DNA of 64,000 nucleotides from Comamonadaceae bacterium (lineage in GTDB: Bacteria; Pseudomonadota; Gammaproteobacteria; Burkholderiales; Burkholderiaceae_C): the NCBI GenBank assembly GCA_947478725.1, contig CANJWZ010000023.1, positions 1-64,000 on the forward strand, written 5' to 3'. The translations under genes were made by a program, and so were the position numbers. How positions within the stretch are numbered: the first letter of the stretch is position 1; each line of letters begins with the position of its first letter. Below are positions 35,191 through 45,276 of the stretch, piece after piece. The notes below the pieces were generated by a model. That model did no database searches. It saw only the letters and a list, made by a program, of their open reading frames with translations, and was not told the origin of the DNA.

Positions 35191-37113
35191 TCAGGCCGCG
35201 TTCGGTGCCGGGTCGGTCGCAACGGCCGGCGTGCCACCGCTGGAGCCGCCTGTCCCGCCAACTGACGGGTTGCGCGGCGTCCAGTCTTTAGGCGGACGCG
35301 GTTCTTTTCCGGCAATGATGTCGTCAATCTGATCTGAATCAATGGTTTCCCATTCAATCAGCGCCTTGGCCATGGCGTGCATTTTGTCTTTGTTGTCCTC
35401 GATCAGCTTGCGTGCCACGTCGTACTGCTGGTCAATGATGCGGCGCACCTCAGCATCGACTTTTTGCATGGTGGTCTCGGACACGTTGTTGGTCTTGGTG
35501 ATCGAACGGCCCAAGAACACTTCGCCTTCGTTTTCAGCATAGACCATGGGGCCCAGCGCTTCGGTCATGCCATAGCGGGTCACCATGTCACGGGCCAAAG
35601 CCGTTGCACGCTCGAAGTCATTGCTGGCGCCGGTGGTCATCTGGTTCATGAAGACTTCTTCGGCGATGCGGCCGCCAAACAGCATGCTGATCTGGCTGAG
35701 CATGAACTCTTTGTCGTAGCTGTAGCGGTCTGCAGCGGGCAAGCTCATCGTCACGCCCAGGGCGCGGCCACGCGGGATGATAGTGACTTTGTGGACTGGG
35801 TCACATTTGGGCAACATCTTGCCAATCAGCGCGTGGCCTGACTCGTGGTACGCGGTGTTGCGGCGCTCTTCTTCCGGCATGACCATGCTCTTGCGCTCTG
35901 GTCCCATCAGGATTTTGTCTTTTGCCTTTTCAAAGTCGACCATTTCAACCGTGCGGGCATTGCGGCGGGCAGCCATCAAAGCGGCCTCGTTGCACAGGTT
36001 GGCCAAATCGGCACCGCTCATGCCGGGCGTACCGCGAGCAATCACGCCGGGGCTCACGTCCTGGCCCAAAGGCACTTTGCGCATGTGCACGTTCAAAATC
36101 TGCTCGCGGCCACGAATGTCCGGCAACGTCACATACACCTGGCGGTCAAAACGGCCAGGTCGCAGCAAAGCAGCGTCCAGAATGTCGGGGCGGTTGGTGG
36201 CAGCCACCACAATCACGCCAACATTGGTTTCAAAGCCGTCCATCTCGACCAGCATCTGGTTCAGCGTTTGCTCGCGCTCGTCATTGCCGCCGCCCAGGCC
36301 GGCACCGCGCTGGCGGCCAACCGCGTCAATCTCATCGATGAAGATGATGCAGGGTGCGTTTTTCTTGGCGTTGTCGAACATGTCGCGCACACGCGATGCG
36401 CCAACGCCGACAAACATTTCCACGAAGTCTGAACCCGAGATCGAGAAAAAAGGCACCTTGGCTTCGCCGGCGATGCTCTTGGCCAGCAGGGTTTTACCCG
36501 TGCCCGGTGGGCCCACCAGCAACAAGCCGCGTGGAATGCGTCCACCCAATTTTTGAAACTTGGACGGGTCTTTCAGAAAGTCAACCACCTCCTTGACTTC
36601 TTCTTTGGCCTCGTCGCAGCCAGCCACATCTGCAAAAGTGACCGGGTTGGTGGACTCATCCAGCAAGCGCGCTTTGGACTTGCCGAAACTGAAAGCCCCG
36701 CCCTTGCCGCCACCTTGCATTTGCCGCATGAAGTACACCCAGACGCCAATCAACAGCAACATCGGGCCCCAGCTGACCAGCAAGGTCATCAGCAATGAGC
36801 TTTCTTCGCGTGCTTTGACATCAAACTTCACGTCGTTGGCAATCAAGTCACCAACCAGGCCACGGTCTAAGTACGTCGCTGTGGTGCGCACTTTGCGGTC
36901 ATCTGTGGTGGTGGCCACAATTTCAGTACCGCCCTGGCCTTCGGCGATTGTTGCGGTCTTGATGCGCTTTCCGCGAACTTCCTCCAGAAAGTCGGAGTAG
37001 CCCAGGTAATTGGCACTGACGCCGCCCCGCGTGTCAAATTGCTTGAAAACGGTGAACAGAACCATGCCGATCACCAGCCAGATTGCAACTTTTGAAAACC
37101 ACTGATTGTTCAA
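35191..37113 (-). CDS. ftsH: ATP-dependent zinc metalloprotease FtsH
   Basis: Membrane-anchored AAA protease that degrades misfolded membrane proteins and short-lived regulators. The 640 residues begin [19 protein letters not shown] (first TM), have a second TM near 103-120, then Walker A GPPGTGKT, Walker [10 protein letters not shown], the second region of homology RPGRFDRQV, and zinc motif HESGH with a later Glu/Asp ligand. The start codon is TTG at 37113; a GGAG sits about 6 nt before, and no ATG is available at that place. It lies 158 bp after rlmE on the same strand, the usual rlmE-ftsH order. Confidence 0.97.
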   Translation of the reverse strand: MNNQWFSKVAIWLVIGMVLFTVFKQFDTRGGVSANYLGYSDFLEEVRGKRIKTATIAEGQGGTEIVATTTDDRKVRTTATYLDRGLVGDLIANDVKFDVKAREESSLLMTLLVSWGPMLLLIGVWVYFMRQMQGGGKGGAFSFGKSKARLLDESTNPVTFADVAGCDEAKEEVKEVVDFLKDPSKFQKLGGRIPRGLLLVGPPGTGKTLLAKSIAGEAKVPFFSISGSDFVEMFVGVGASRVRDMFDNAKKNAPCIIFIDEIDAVGRQRGAGLGGGNDEREQTLNQMLVEMDGFETNVGVIVVAATNRPDILDAALLRPGRFDRQVYVTLPDIRGREQILNVHMRKVPLGQDVSPGVIARGTPGMSGADLANLCNEAALMAARRNARTVEMVDFEKAKDKILMGPERKSMVMPEEERRNTAYHESGHALIGKMLPKCDPVHKVTIIPRGRALGVTMSLPAADRYSYDKEFMLSQISMLFGGRIAEEVFMNQMTTGASNDFERATALARDMVTRYGMTEALGPMVYAENEGEVFLGRSITKTNNVSETTMQKVDAEVRRIIDQQYDVARKLIEDNKDKMHAMAKALIEWETIDSDQIDDIIAGKEPRPPKDWTPRNPSVGGTGGSSGGTPAVATDPAPNAA

Positions 37114-37271
37114 GGAGGACTCCGATCAAAAAACCCAGATGCACCAAGTGCGTCATTGAATGGGCAGATGCGTCGCATTTTAGGCCTTTCAAGGGCAAAA
37201 ACGGGATAAATTGAAGCGTACACCCCTTGCAAGCGCGCGGGTTTAGGGTTTTTGCCCGGTCTGAACGCGGT

Positions 37272-37994
37272 TTAGGACCGAGCTTTCAGCCCCAGCCCCA
37301 CCAAAAATGTTTCAGATGACCCGGGTCTGGATGCCTTGGGTTTAAAGCGCTTGACGACACTGAAGGTGTCTTTGAACAGCTTGACCATCGGGTCATAGGA
37401 CCCGCCATGGAACAACTTGACGACCAGCGCCCCCTCAGGCTTGAGGTGCTGGTTTGCAAAGTCAACCGCCAGCTCAACCAGGTCACTGATGCGCGCGGCG
37501 TCAGCTGATTCGATGCCCGACAAATTCGGTGCCATATCTGACATGACCAGGTCCAGCTTCTTGCCAGCCCCGTGCTCATGCAAAGTTTGCTCTAAAACCT
37601 GTAGCACTTCAGCCTCCCGAAAGTCGCCCTGGATAAACACCACGCCCTCAATCGGCTCCATCGCCAGCAAGTCCAGCGCGACAATCCGGCCGTTCAACTC
37701 GCCCGTCGCTGCGCCCTTGGGTGACATTTTGCGGCGTGCATACTGACTCCACGCGCCCGGTGTGCTGCCCAAGTCCACCACCAGGCTGCCAGGCTTGATC
37801 AGGCCCAGGCTTTCGTCAATTTCCTTCAGCTTGTAAGCGGCACGCGCCCGGTAGCCCTCGCGTTGCGCCAGTTTGACATACGGGTCGTTGATGTGGTCGT
37901 GCAGCCACGCCTTGTTGACCTTGCTGCCCCGTTTGGCGCTATCGGCATCGGTTTTTTTGGCTTTTTCAGTACTGGGCTTGACGTTTGACTTCAT
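37272..37994 (-). CDS. rlmE: 23S rRNA 2'-O-ribose U2552 methyltransferase
   Basis: RlmE/FtsJ methylates U2552 in the A-loop of 23S rRNA. From ATG 37994 it has 240 residues. It shows the SAM motif [58 protein letters not shown] and the end [13 protein letters not shown]. The K-D-K-E catalytic set is consistent with [10 protein letters not shown] (Lys), SDMAP (Asp), VVKLF (Lys) and SSETF (Glu). A basic N-terminal extension ([17 protein letters not shown]) precedes the fold. It is divergent from yhbY with 43 bp between starts. Confidence 0.95.
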   Translation of the reverse strand: MKSNVKPSTEKAKKTDADSAKRGSKVNKAWLHDHINDPYVKLAQREGYRARAAYKLKEIDESLGLIKPGSLVVDLGSTPGAWSQYARRKMSPKGAATGELNGRIVALDLLAMEPIEGVVFIQGDFREAEVLQVLEQTLHEHGAGKKLDLVMSDMAPNLSGIESADAARISDLVELAVDFANQHLKPEGALVVKLFHGGSYDPMVKLFKDTFSVVKRFKPKASRPGSSETFLVGLGLKARS

Positions 37995-38037
37995 GCGCCA
38001 ATTGTCTACTGAAGGCTGGGTCACCGATAATCAGGCC

Positions 38038-38514
38038 ATGGCCCAAATAATACTTACCCCTGCCCAGCGCAAAGACCACCGCGCCGAGGCCCATCATTTA
38101 AATGCCGTTGTCATGATTGGCTCTGGCGGTTTGACCGCCGCCGTGAAAAAAGAAATTGACGCTGCACTCAATGCCCACGGGCTCATCAAAGTGCGTGCAC
38201 AGATGGATGACCGTGTCGCCCGCGAGGCAGTTTTTCAGCAGTTGTCAAACGAGTTGAGCGCTGCACCCATCCAGCATATCGGCAAGCTGCTGGTGCTGTG
38301 GCGGCCCATGCCAGAAAAAGAAAAGAAGGTCAGTGAAGACCGCATGGCCGGCCCGCGCGAGGTCAAGGTCTTGAAAAACAGCTCACGCTACGGCCAACGG
38401 CCCGAAGTCAAGGTCTTGCGCGTGCTGGGCAACCAGCGCTTAACGCCGGGCGGCACGGTCAAGCGCGCCAAAAAACCACAGCTGAAAAGCCTGAAAAAAC
38501 GCTCGCAAGATTAG
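38038..38514 (+). CDS. yhbY: YhbY-family CRM-domain RNA-binding protein
   Basis: 158 residues. The N-terminal 95 form the CRM (YhbY) domain: ILTPAQRKDHRAEAHHLNAVVMIG, then GLTAAVKKEIDAALNAHGLIKVR and VLWRP, including the GxxG-type loop. The C-terminal ~55 residues are Lys/Arg-rich (KRAKKPQLKSLKKRS), longer than the 97-residue E. coli protein. YhbY binds pre-50S ribosomal particles. The divergent pairing with rlmE is conserved in many proteobacteria and supports a ribosome-assembly role. Confidence 0.92.
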   Translation: MAQIILTPAQRKDHRAEAHHLNAVVMIGSGGLTAAVKKEIDAALNAHGLIKVRAQMDDRVAREAVFQQLSNELSAAPIQHIGKLLVLWRPMPEKEKKVSEDRMAGPREVKVLKNSSRYGQRPEVKVLRVLGNQRLTPGGTVKRAKKPQLKSLKKRSQD

Positions 38515-38549
38515 TTTGGAATTGGCAGATTTGACCCCAGTTGTTGACC

Positions 38550-40583
38550 ATGACAAACCAAAATCCCCTTCTCGACTTTTCTGATCTGCCGCTGTTTGAC
38601 CGCATCCAGCCCGAGCATGTGAGCCCAGCAGTCGATGCGCAGTTGGTCGAAGCTCAGGCGGCGCTTGAAAAAGTCACTGCCAGCGACTTTCCCGCAAATT
38701 GGAACAACATCTCTGCGGTGCTGGATGTCGCCACCGAAAAGCTGGGCCGCTCCTGGGGTGCAGTGAGCCACCTGAACGCTGTGGCCGACACGCCCGAGCT
38801 GCGCGCCGCCTACAACGCGGCTTTGCCCGTCATCACTGAGTTTTATACCCGGCTGGGTGCAGACGAGCGGCTCTATGCCAAATACAAAGCCATTGACGTG
38901 AGCACCTTGAACGCTGAACAAATGCAGGCACACAAAAACGCGATGCGGAACTTTTTGTTGTCGGGCGCTGAGCTGGTGGGCGCTGCCAAAGACCGCTTTG
39001 CCAAAATTCAGGAGCGGCAAGCTGAGCTGAGCCAGAAATTCAGCGAAAACGCCCTTGACGCCACCGATGCTTTTGCCTATTTTGCGACCGAATCTGAATT
39101 GGCAGGTGTGCCGCAAGACGTGGTGGAAACGGCACGCGAGCTCGCCAAAGCCGAAGGCAAAGACGGCTACAAACTGACGCTGAAAATGCCGAGCTATTTG
39201 CCGGTGATGCAGTTTGCCACCAGCAGCGCGCTGCGCGAAGTTTTGTACCGGGCCTACAGCACTCGGGCGAGCGACCAGGCACCGGCGGAATTCAGCAAGT
39301 TTGACAACAGCGCAGTGATCAGCGAGATATTGGCCTTGCGGCTTGAAGAGTCCAAGCTGTTGGGTTACAACAATTTTGGCGAAGTGTCTGTGGTTGCCAA
39401 AATGGCCAAGTCCCCCGCTGAAGTAATCACCTTTTTACGTGACTTGGCACGCCGCGCACGGCCTTATGCTGAAAAAGACGTGGCCGACTTGCGTGCCTTC
39501 GCTGCCGAACACCTGAGCTTGTCAGACCCGCAGCCGTGGGACTTTCCGTACATCTCTGAAAAACTCAAGGAAGCACGGTATTCGTTTAGCGAGCAGGAAG
39601 TCAAACAGTATTTCACCGCACCCAAGGTGCTGGCGGGCTTGTTCAAAATCATCGAGACGCTGTTTGAAGTGGCGATTCGCAAGGACGAAGCATCAGTGTG
39701 GAAGCCCGGCGTGCAATTTTTCCGCATGGAGCGTGCAGGTCAGCTGGTCGGTCAGTTTTATCTGGATCAGCCCGCACGCACCGGCAAACGCGGCGGTGCC
39801 TGGATGGACGACGTGCGGGCCCGCTGGTTGCGGCCTGATACCGGCCTGCTACAAACCCCGGTAGCGCATCTGGTATGCAATTTTGCCGATGGCGTAGGAG
39901 GCAAACCTGCGCTGCTCACGCACGACGATGTGACCACCCTGTTCCATGAATTTGGCCATGGCCTGCACCACATGCTGACGCAAATCAACGAACGCGATGT
40001 GTCGGGCATCAGCGGGGTTGAGTGGGACGCTGTCGAATTACCGAGCCAGTTCATGGAAAACTTCTGCTGGGAATGGGATGTGCTCAAGCACATGACGGCC
40101 CATGTCGAAACCGGTGAACCGCTGCCCCGCGCACTGTTCGACAAAATGCTGGCCGCCAAAAACTTCCAAAGTGGCATGCAAACGCTGCGGCAGGTGGAGT
40201 TTTCCTTGTTTGACATGCTGCTGCACACGTCGCACAACCCGACGGCAGACGTGATGAACTTGCTCAACGAGGTGCGCCAGGAAGTTGCCGTGATCAAAGC
40301 ACCACCCTACAGCCGTACGGCACACACATTCAGTCATATTTTTTCAGGCGGCTACGCGGCAGGTTATTACAGTTATAAATGGGCTGAAGTGCTGTCGGCT
40401 GATGCGTATGCAGCGTTTGAAGAAGCACTCAAGCAGGGCAAACCGCAGGTTGAGACGGGGCGAAAGTATCGCGAAGCGATTCTGGAAGCCGGTGGAAGCC
40501 GCCCTGCCATGGAATCGTTCAAGGCCTTCAGGGGTCGGGAACCGTCGATAGATGCGCTGCTGCGTCATCAAGGGATGGCTTGA
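38550..40583 (+). CDS. prlC: Oligopeptidase A (M3 metallopeptidase)
   Basis: Cytoplasmic zinc oligopeptidase that degrades small peptides and signal-peptide fragments. The ATG at 38550 (MTNQNPLLDFSDLPLFDRI) is preferred to the in-frame TTG nine bases upstream; this gives 677 residues, close to E. coli PrlC. The zinc motif is HEFGHGLHH, the second ligand Glu is in GVEWDAVELPSQFMENF, and FYLDQPARTGKRGGAWMD and SHIFSGGYAAGYYSYKWAE are typical M3 motifs. A degenerate GGCAGATTTGACCCC repeat lies in the short spacer before it. Confidence 0.95.
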   Translation: MTNQNPLLDFSDLPLFDRIQPEHVSPAVDAQLVEAQAALEKVTASDFPANWNNISAVLDVATEKLGRSWGAVSHLNAVADTPELRAAYNAALPVITEFYTRLGADERLYAKYKAIDVSTLNAEQMQAHKNAMRNFLLSGAELVGAAKDRFAKIQERQAELSQKFSENALDATDAFAYFATESELAGVPQDVVETARELAKAEGKDGYKLTLKMPSYLPVMQFATSSALREVLYRAYSTRASDQAPAEFSKFDNSAVISEILALRLEESKLLGYNNFGEVSVVAKMAKSPAEVITFLRDLARRARPYAEKDVADLRAFAAEHLSLSDPQPWDFPYISEKLKEARYSFSEQEVKQYFTAPKVLAGLFKIIETLFEVAIRKDEASVWKPGVQFFRMERAGQLVGQFYLDQPARTGKRGGAWMDDVRARWLRPDTGLLQTPVAHLVCNFADGVGGKPALLTHDDVTTLFHEFGHGLHHMLTQINERDVSGISGVEWDAVELPSQFMENFCWEWDVLKHMTAHVETGEPLPRALFDKMLAAKNFQSGMQTLRQVEFSLFDMLLHTSHNPTADVMNLLNEVRQEVAVIKAPPYSRTAHTFSHIFSGGYAAGYYSYKWAEVLSADAYAAFEEALKQGKPQVETGRKYREAILEAGGSRPAMESFKAFRGREPSIDALLRHQGMA

Positions 40584-40630
40584 GAAGATTGAAGCAGGCG
40601 CATTGCAGGTGATCCGTTGGAGAAAACCAC

Positions 40631-41263
40631 ATGACCTCAAAAGTGATTCAGATGTTGGCCTTCAGCGCCTTGCTTGCTGGCGCGAGCGCCGCATCAAACG
40701 CACAGCAGGTATACCGAATCGTCGGGCCAGACGGCAAAGTCATCTTTTCAGACAGGCCGCCCTCTGAAACCAATGCCAAGGTCACTGCTGCCGCTGGCTC
40801 ACCACGTGGCGGCGTTTCAACAGCATCTTTGCCCTTTGAGCTGCGCCAAGTGGTTCAAAGATACCCGGTGACCCTCTACACGGGCGATAACTGCAGCCCC
40901 TGCCAGTCAGCCCGCTCGATGCTCATCACGCGTGGCGTGCCGTTCACTGAAAAGTCTGTCACAACGCCAGAGGACAGCCAGGCCCTGCAGCGCCTGAGCG
41001 GCGAGAACTCCTTGCCCTTCGCCACCATTGGCGGCCAGCAACTCAAGGGCTTTTCAGACGCAGAATGGACTCAGTTTTTAAACGCAGCTGGCTACCCGGC
41101 CAGCTCTGTTTTACCGTCAAGCTACCGGCAAGCCGCGGCCACACCACTGGTGGCGGTGTCTGCTGCGCCAGCAACTATTGCCCCGGCAGCACCCGAGCGC
41201 GCCGCTGCACCCGCAACCCAGCCGGCGCCCGCGGCTGCCGGCCCGTCAGGTATCCGTTTTTGA
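40631..41263 (+). CDS. Secreted DUF4124 + glutaredoxin-like protein
   Basis: 210 residues. A signal peptide (MLAFSALLAGASAASNA) is followed by a DUF4124 module (QQVYRIVGPDGKVIFSDRPP, residues ~25-44), then a glutaredoxin/thioredoxin-fold domain with the active site NCSPCQSARSML (CxxC near residues 91-94), the cis-Pro context SLPFATIGGQ and LKGFSDAEW. A Pro/Ala-rich tail of ~55 residues ends the protein. It likely works in the periplasm as a thiol redox protein. GGAGAA precedes the ATG. It is convergent with rpiA, 9 bp apart. Confidence 0.8.
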   Translation: MTSKVIQMLAFSALLAGASAASNAQQVYRIVGPDGKVIFSDRPPSETNAKVTAAAGSPRGGVSTASLPFELRQVVQRYPVTLYTGDNCSPCQSARSMLITRGVPFTEKSVTTPEDSQALQRLSGENSLPFATIGGQQLKGFSDAEWTQFLNAAGYPASSVLPSSYRQAAATPLVAVSAAPATIAPAAPERAAAPATQPAPAAAGPSGIRF

Positions 41264-41272
41264 ACGGGCTGT

Positions 41273-41944
41273 TCAGAATGTCAGCGTTTTAACGCCGGCA
41301 CTGGTTGCCAGCAGGCAAACACTGGCTTTTTGGAATGCAAAGACGCCGACACATACGACGCCAGGCCAGTTGTTCACGGTCGCTTCAAACGCCAGCGGGT
41401 CAACAATCTTCAAGCCCGTCACATCCAGAATATGCTGGCCGTTGTCGGTGACCAGCGGCACGCCACTTTTCAATCGCAAGGCAGCCACACCACCGAGTTC
41501 TGCAAACTGCCGCGATATGCGTTTGGCCGCCATCGGAATGACCTCTACCGGCAAGGGGAAAGCGCCGAGCGCGGTCACCAATTTGGATTCGTCGGCGATG
41601 CACACAAACTGCCGGGCCTGAGCCGCCACAATTTTCTCCCGCGTCAGTGCAGCGCCACCGCCTTTGATCATGTAACCGGCATGGTCAATCTCGTCAGCGC
41701 CGTCGATATACACCGCCAGCTCATCGACTTCGGTGGCGTCAAAAACAGTGATGCCCAATGCCTGCAGGCGCTCGGTTGAAACGATGGAGCTGGACACGGC
41801 ACCTTTGATTTGCCCCGCCATCGTGCCTAGGGCATCAATGAATTTGTTGACCGTGGAGCCGGTGCCCACGCCCACAGTGCTGCCCGGCTGGACATATTGC
41901 AAAGCAGCCTGGCCTACCAGGGTTTTAAGTTCATCTTGAGTCAT
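41273..41944 (-). CDS. rpiA: Ribose-5-phosphate isomerase A
   Basis: Interconverts ribose-5-phosphate and ribulose-5-phosphate in the pentose phosphate pathway. From ATG 41944 (the in-frame TTG at 41974 is rejected) it has 223 residues, matching the family. Motifs are [62 protein letters not shown] (in parts) and [11 protein letters not shown]. The catalytic Glu lies in LTREK and Asp in DGADE. It is divergent from pyrD with a 62-bp spacer. Confidence 0.95.
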   Translation of the reverse strand: MTQDELKTLVGQAALQYVQPGSTVGVGTGSTVNKFIDALGTMAGQIKGAVSSSIVSTERLQALGITVFDATEVDELAVYIDGADEIDHAGYMIKGGGAALTREKIVAAQARQFVCIADESKLVTALGAFPLPVEVIPMAAKRISRQFAELGGVAALRLKSGVPLVTDNGQHILDVTGLKIVDPLAFEATVNNWPGVVCVGVFAFQKASVCLLATSAGVKTLTF

Positions 41945-42006
41945 GGCGTGCCTGACGGGTTGAGTTTGCGACAATGCGAATTGAATTTAACAAAGCAAAT
42001 TATCCA

Positions 42007-43098
42007 ATGGCTCTGCTCCCCTACGCCCTCGCTCGCCCCTTTTTATTTGGCCTCGACGCCGAAACCGCCCATGAGTTGACGATGGCCTCGCTGGCAAGCA
42101 CGCAGTACACACCGTTGTCGTTTGCGTATCGCAGCACGCGGGTTGACGACCCGATTGAACTGGCAGGACTGAAGTTTCCCAACCGTGTGGGCCTGGCTGC
42201 TGGACTGGATAAAAACGCGCGCTGTATTGATGGATTGGCGGCCATGGGGTTTGGTTTTATTGAGGTCGGCACCGTCACGCCAAAACCGCAGGTTGGAAAC
42301 CCGAAGCCACGCGTGTTTCGCCTGCCCAAGGCCAATGCCCTGATCAACCGGCTGGGACTGAACAATGACGGGCTTGACACATTTACTGCCAATGTGCAGC
42401 GCGCCTCGTTCCGAAATAGCAAAAGCATGGGTGACAAACTGCCCATGCTTTTGGGGCTGAACATCGGGAAAAACGCAAACACGCCGATGGCCAATGCGAC
42501 TGATGACTATCTGGCGTGCCTGGACGGCGTCTACGCTCACGCTGATTACGTGACCATCAATATATCGAGCCCCAACACCAAAAATCTTCGCGATTTGCAG
42601 GCCGATGAGGCACTTGATTCACTTCTCGCCGCGATGGCTGAACGACGCGAGTTGCTCGCTCAAAAACATGGCCGACGTGTGCCCTTTTTCGTCAAAATTG
42701 CGCCCGACCTGGACGATGCGCAAATCGGTGTCATTGCCGACACCATGCAGCGTTACGCTGCCAAAGACGCGGCCGCAAGCAGTCTGGGCTGGGGCCTGTT
42801 GGCAACGAACACCACCATCAGTCGAGAAGCGGTCGCAGGGCTACCCCATGCCACTGAAACTGGCGGACTTTCTGGCACACCCGTTCTAAGCGCCAGCAAC
42901 CGCATCATCACGCAACTGCGCAAAGCGCTGGGCAAGCAATTTCCAATTATCGGTGTGGGTGGCATTCTCAGCGCCGAAGATGCTGTCAGCAAAATCGTCG
43001 CGGGCGCAGACGTCGTCCAGATCTACACCGGGCTGATTTACAAAGGGCCAAACCTTGTGAGCCAGTCGGCCCTGGCCATCAAAAAACAATTTGTCTAA
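42007..43098 (+). CDS. pyrD: Dihydroorotate dehydrogenase (quinone), class 2
   Basis: Membrane-associated flavoenzyme of pyrimidine synthesis. From ATG 42007 ([21 protein letters not shown]) it has 363 residues; a start at 41974 would add 11 residues. The class 2 features are an N-terminal amphipathic helix, [20 protein letters not shown] (FMN site), [28 protein letters not shown], and [14 protein letters not shown], which carries the catalytic Ser. The late motif [27 protein letters not shown] (in parts) closes the barrel. It is convergent with the heterocycle cluster. Confidence 0.95.
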   Translation: MALLPYALARPFLFGLDAETAHELTMASLASTQYTPLSFAYRSTRVDDPIELAGLKFPNRVGLAAGLDKNARCIDGLAAMGFGFIEVGTVTPKPQVGNPKPRVFRLPKANALINRLGLNNDGLDTFTANVQRASFRNSKSMGDKLPMLLGLNIGKNANTPMANATDDYLACLDGVYAHADYVTINISSPNTKNLRDLQADEALDSLLAAMAERRELLAQKHGRRVPFFVKIAPDLDDAQIGVIADTMQRYAAKDAAASSLGWGLLATNTTISREAVAGLPHATETGGLSGTPVLSASNRIITQLRKALGKQFPIIGVGGILSAEDAVSKIVAGADVVQIYTGLIYKGPNLVSQSALAIKKQFV

Positions 43099-43101
43099 GT
43101 A

Positions 43102-43148
43102 AAAACCGAGGTACTGGTTTTCGAAGCTTTCAGCTGCTTGAAAGTTCG
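43102..43148. terminator. Two hairpins between convergent pyrD and the DUF3830 gene
   Basis: AAAACC-GAGGTACT-GGTTTT (43102-43121) is followed by CGAAGCTTTCA-GCTGC-TTGAAAGTTCG (43122-43148), the second overlapping the end of the DUF3830 frame. The first has T and A tracts on both sides and fits a bidirectional terminator. Stem strength is modest. Confidence 0.45.
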
Positions 43149-43546
43149 AAAATAACGTCTTGTGCGCCTTCCCACAACACCTTCTTGCCAAGCGTCATCA
43201 GTTGGTCACGACCTTCGGTGATGGTCAGAAAATGGTTGCCCGCCAAAGGTCCCATCTTGCTGGAAAAGCTGCAACCGCCATAGGCCAGAATAATTTCTGT
43301 CTCGCTGTAGCCACCAGGATAAAAAAGAATGTCCCCCGCCGAAGGATGGCTGGTGTGGTTCTCAAAGCTGACACCCAGCTTGAAGTCGCCCAGCGGTACC
43401 CAGCAGCCCTCACCACTCCAGCGCACGTGGATCAGTTTTTGACGATACGGCAGCAGCTTTAAAAAGGCAGCAACGGTGAGGGGCGCGTGCGGATTGGTTT
43501 CTGCAACGAAATGCAGACCACCGGCGGTAATGTTGATACGACTCAT
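43130..43546 (-). CDS. DUF3830 family protein (cyclophilin-like fold)
   Basis: 138 residues: FVAETNPHAPLTVAAFLKLLPY near the start, VRWSGEGCWVPLGDF, SFENHTSHPSAGDILFYPGGYSETEIILAYGG (in parts) and HFLTITEGRDQLMTLGKKVLWEGAQDVIF (in parts). I recognise this as the DUF3830 family, which often lies in amidohydrolase and ABC-importer clusters and has a cyclophilin-like barrel; its biochemical role is unknown to me. It is the last gene of the putative heterocycle cluster, 43 bp after the permease gene, so co-transcription is likely. Confidence 0.75.
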   Translation of the reverse strand: MSRINITAGGLHFVAETNPHAPLTVAAFLKLLPYRQKLIHVRWSGEGCWVPLGDFKLGVSFENHTSHPSAGDILFYPGGYSETEIILAYGGCSFSSKMGPLAGNHFLTITEGRDQLMTLGKKVLWEGAQDVIFELSSS

Positions 43547-43589
43547 GACAGCTTTCCTTGGGTTCTGTAATTTGTTGGGGCGTTTGACA

Positions 43590-44372
43590 TCACGCCATCA
43601 CCATTTCAGTCTTGCGTTGTGCCCACCCGGTCATGCGATGTTCAATCAACGAGGACAACGCGTAGAGTGCGACGCCCATGCCTGCCAGGAGAAAAAGACC
43701 GGCAAAAACAAGGGGGACATCAAAATTTCCGCTTGCAATCATCATGACCGTGCCAATGCCTTTGTTGGCGGCGACGGTTTCACTCAAAACAGTACCGACA
43801 AAAGCCAGCGTGATGGCGATTTTAAGGGACGCGAACAAGTAAGGCAGCGCACGCGGCAAGCCGACGTTCCAGAGCACGTCACGCTTGCTCGCACCCAAAA
43901 CCTTCAAGACGTCCTCAAGCTCCGGTTCGGTGCTGGCAAGTCCCGTGGCCACGTTGACCACGACCGGAAAAATGCTGATCACCATGGACGTCAAAATGGC
44001 GGGCACAGTACCAGACCCAAACCACACCACGAAAAGCGGAACCACAGCTACTTTTGGAATGCTGGAAAAACCAACCAGCAAAGGATAAGCCACGTCGTAG
44101 GCCAGCTTTGATGATCCGATCACCACCCCGATAAAAATACCGGCAAGCACGCCCATGGCAAAGCCCGCAAGGGTGGTGTAAAGCGTCTGAACCGTGTGCG
44201 GCCAAAGCAGCGGCATTTTGGCAAACAGCACCAGTGCTATCTGACTGGGGCGCGGCAAAATCAGATCAGAAACGCCAGTTGCAAGGCAGGCCAACTCCCA
44301 AACCGCGAAAAATGCAACCAGCGCAAAGGCAGACAGCAGGCGCTGGCGCATCTGTGGTGTGACGGTGCTCAT
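43590..44372 (-). CDS. ABC transporter permease (SsuC/TauC/ThiX-like)
   Basis: 260 residues with six predicted membrane segments. The cytoplasmic EAA-type loop EDVLKVLGASKRDVLWNVGLPRALPYLFASLKIAI (in parts) is characteristic of the nitrate/sulfonate/taurine/pyrimidine permease family. GVLAGIFIGVVIG and VGFSSIPKVAVVPLFVVWFG are further family motifs. It overlaps the ATPase gene by 4 bp (ATGA). With it and one or both NMT1/THI5-like binding proteins upstream it would make a complete importer for the heterocycle cluster. Confidence 0.88.
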   Translation of the reverse strand: MSTVTPQMRQRLLSAFALVAFFAVWELACLATGVSDLILPRPSQIALVLFAKMPLLWPHTVQTLYTTLAGFAMGVLAGIFIGVVIGSSKLAYDVAYPLLVGFSSIPKVAVVPLFVVWFGSGTVPAILTSMVISIFPVVVNVATGLASTEPELEDVLKVLGASKRDVLWNVGLPRALPYLFASLKIAITLAFVGTVLSETVAANKGIGTVMMIASGNFDVPLVFAGLFLLAGMGVALYALSSLIEHRMTGWAQRKTEMVMA

Positions 44373-45232
44373 GCTGCCACCGCCTGCTCTGGGGCCACAG
44401 CATCGACGTTGCGACGTGCATCGGCAATACGCATCCGCAGTTGCTGCACAAGCGCAGCAAATTCCGGCGAGTAGCTGCTCTCTAGCGTACGCGGCCTGTC
44501 AAACGGAACCGCTCGTGTCTCCAGGATGCGTCCCGGGCGTGAACTCATCACGCAAATGCGATTGGCCAGATACGCTGACTCGCGCAAATCATGGGTCACC
44601 AGCAACACCGTTGGCTTTTTCGTCATCCAGAGAGCCTGCATGATGTCCCACAACTCCTCCCGGGTGAACTGGTCAAGCGCACCAAACGGCTCGTCGAGCA
44701 ATAGCAGTTCGGGATCGTGCACGAGCGCCCGGCAAAGCGAGGCGCGCTGCAGCATGCCGCCAGAAAGCTGCCAGGGCCGCTTGTCACCAAAACCTGCCAG
44801 GCCCACTTGTGCCAACAATGACTCCGCGCGGTCTTTGTACTCGCCCCGTTTTTTGCGTGCGAATTCACTGCGGAAGGGTTCCACAATTTTCAGCGGAATC
44901 ATCACGTTTTCAAGTATCGTCAGCCATGGCAGCATGGTCGGATTCTGGAAAGCCAGTCCAATCCGCAGTCGAGGTGTGGCACTGGCATGGTTTCCGCCGG
45001 AGTTCCCAGAGGAAACTGCACCCACTTCTCGCCCGCCCGCGATGACGGCACCAGAACTGGGTTGAAGCAGCCCCGCCACCAACTTGAGAATGGTGGACTT
45101 GCCGCACCCACTCGGGCCAACCAGCGCCACAAAGTCTCCCTCGTCGATGCCCAGCGTGGTGTGATCCAGCGCCAGCGTTCCCCCGCCATAGCGCAGCATC
45201 ACATCTGACAGTTGAATGAATGAATTAGCCAT
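44369..45232 (-). CDS. ABC transporter ATP-binding protein (SsuB/TauB/ThiZ-like)
   Basis: 287 residues from ATG 45232; the in-frame TTG at 45244 is less likely. Walker A GPSGCGKST (about 39-47), the Q-loop in GLAFQNPTMLPWLTILENV, signature LSGGMLQRASLCRAL, Walker B LLLLDEPFGALDQFTREEL and switch His LLVTHDLRESAYLANRI. This pattern is typical of the nitrate/sulfonate/aliphatic amine family. There is an unusual insert with SSGNSGGNHASAT between Walker A and the Q-loop. It precedes and overlaps the permease gene. Confidence 0.9.
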   Translation of the reverse strand: MANSFIQLSDVMLRYGGGTLALDHTTLGIDEGDFVALVGPSGCGKSTILKLVAGLLQPSSGAVIAGGREVGAVSSGNSGGNHASATPRLRIGLAFQNPTMLPWLTILENVMIPLKIVEPFRSEFARKKRGEYKDRAESLLAQVGLAGFGDKRPWQLSGGMLQRASLCRALVHDPELLLLDEPFGALDQFTREELWDIMQALWMTKKPTVLLVTHDLRESAYLANRICVMSSRPGRILETRAVPFDRPRTLESSYSPEFAALVQQLRMRIADARRNVDAVAPEQAVAA

Positions 45233-45276
45233 GGTGTCTTTCAAAAAATGGAGGCGACTGACTTGCGCACAACGCT

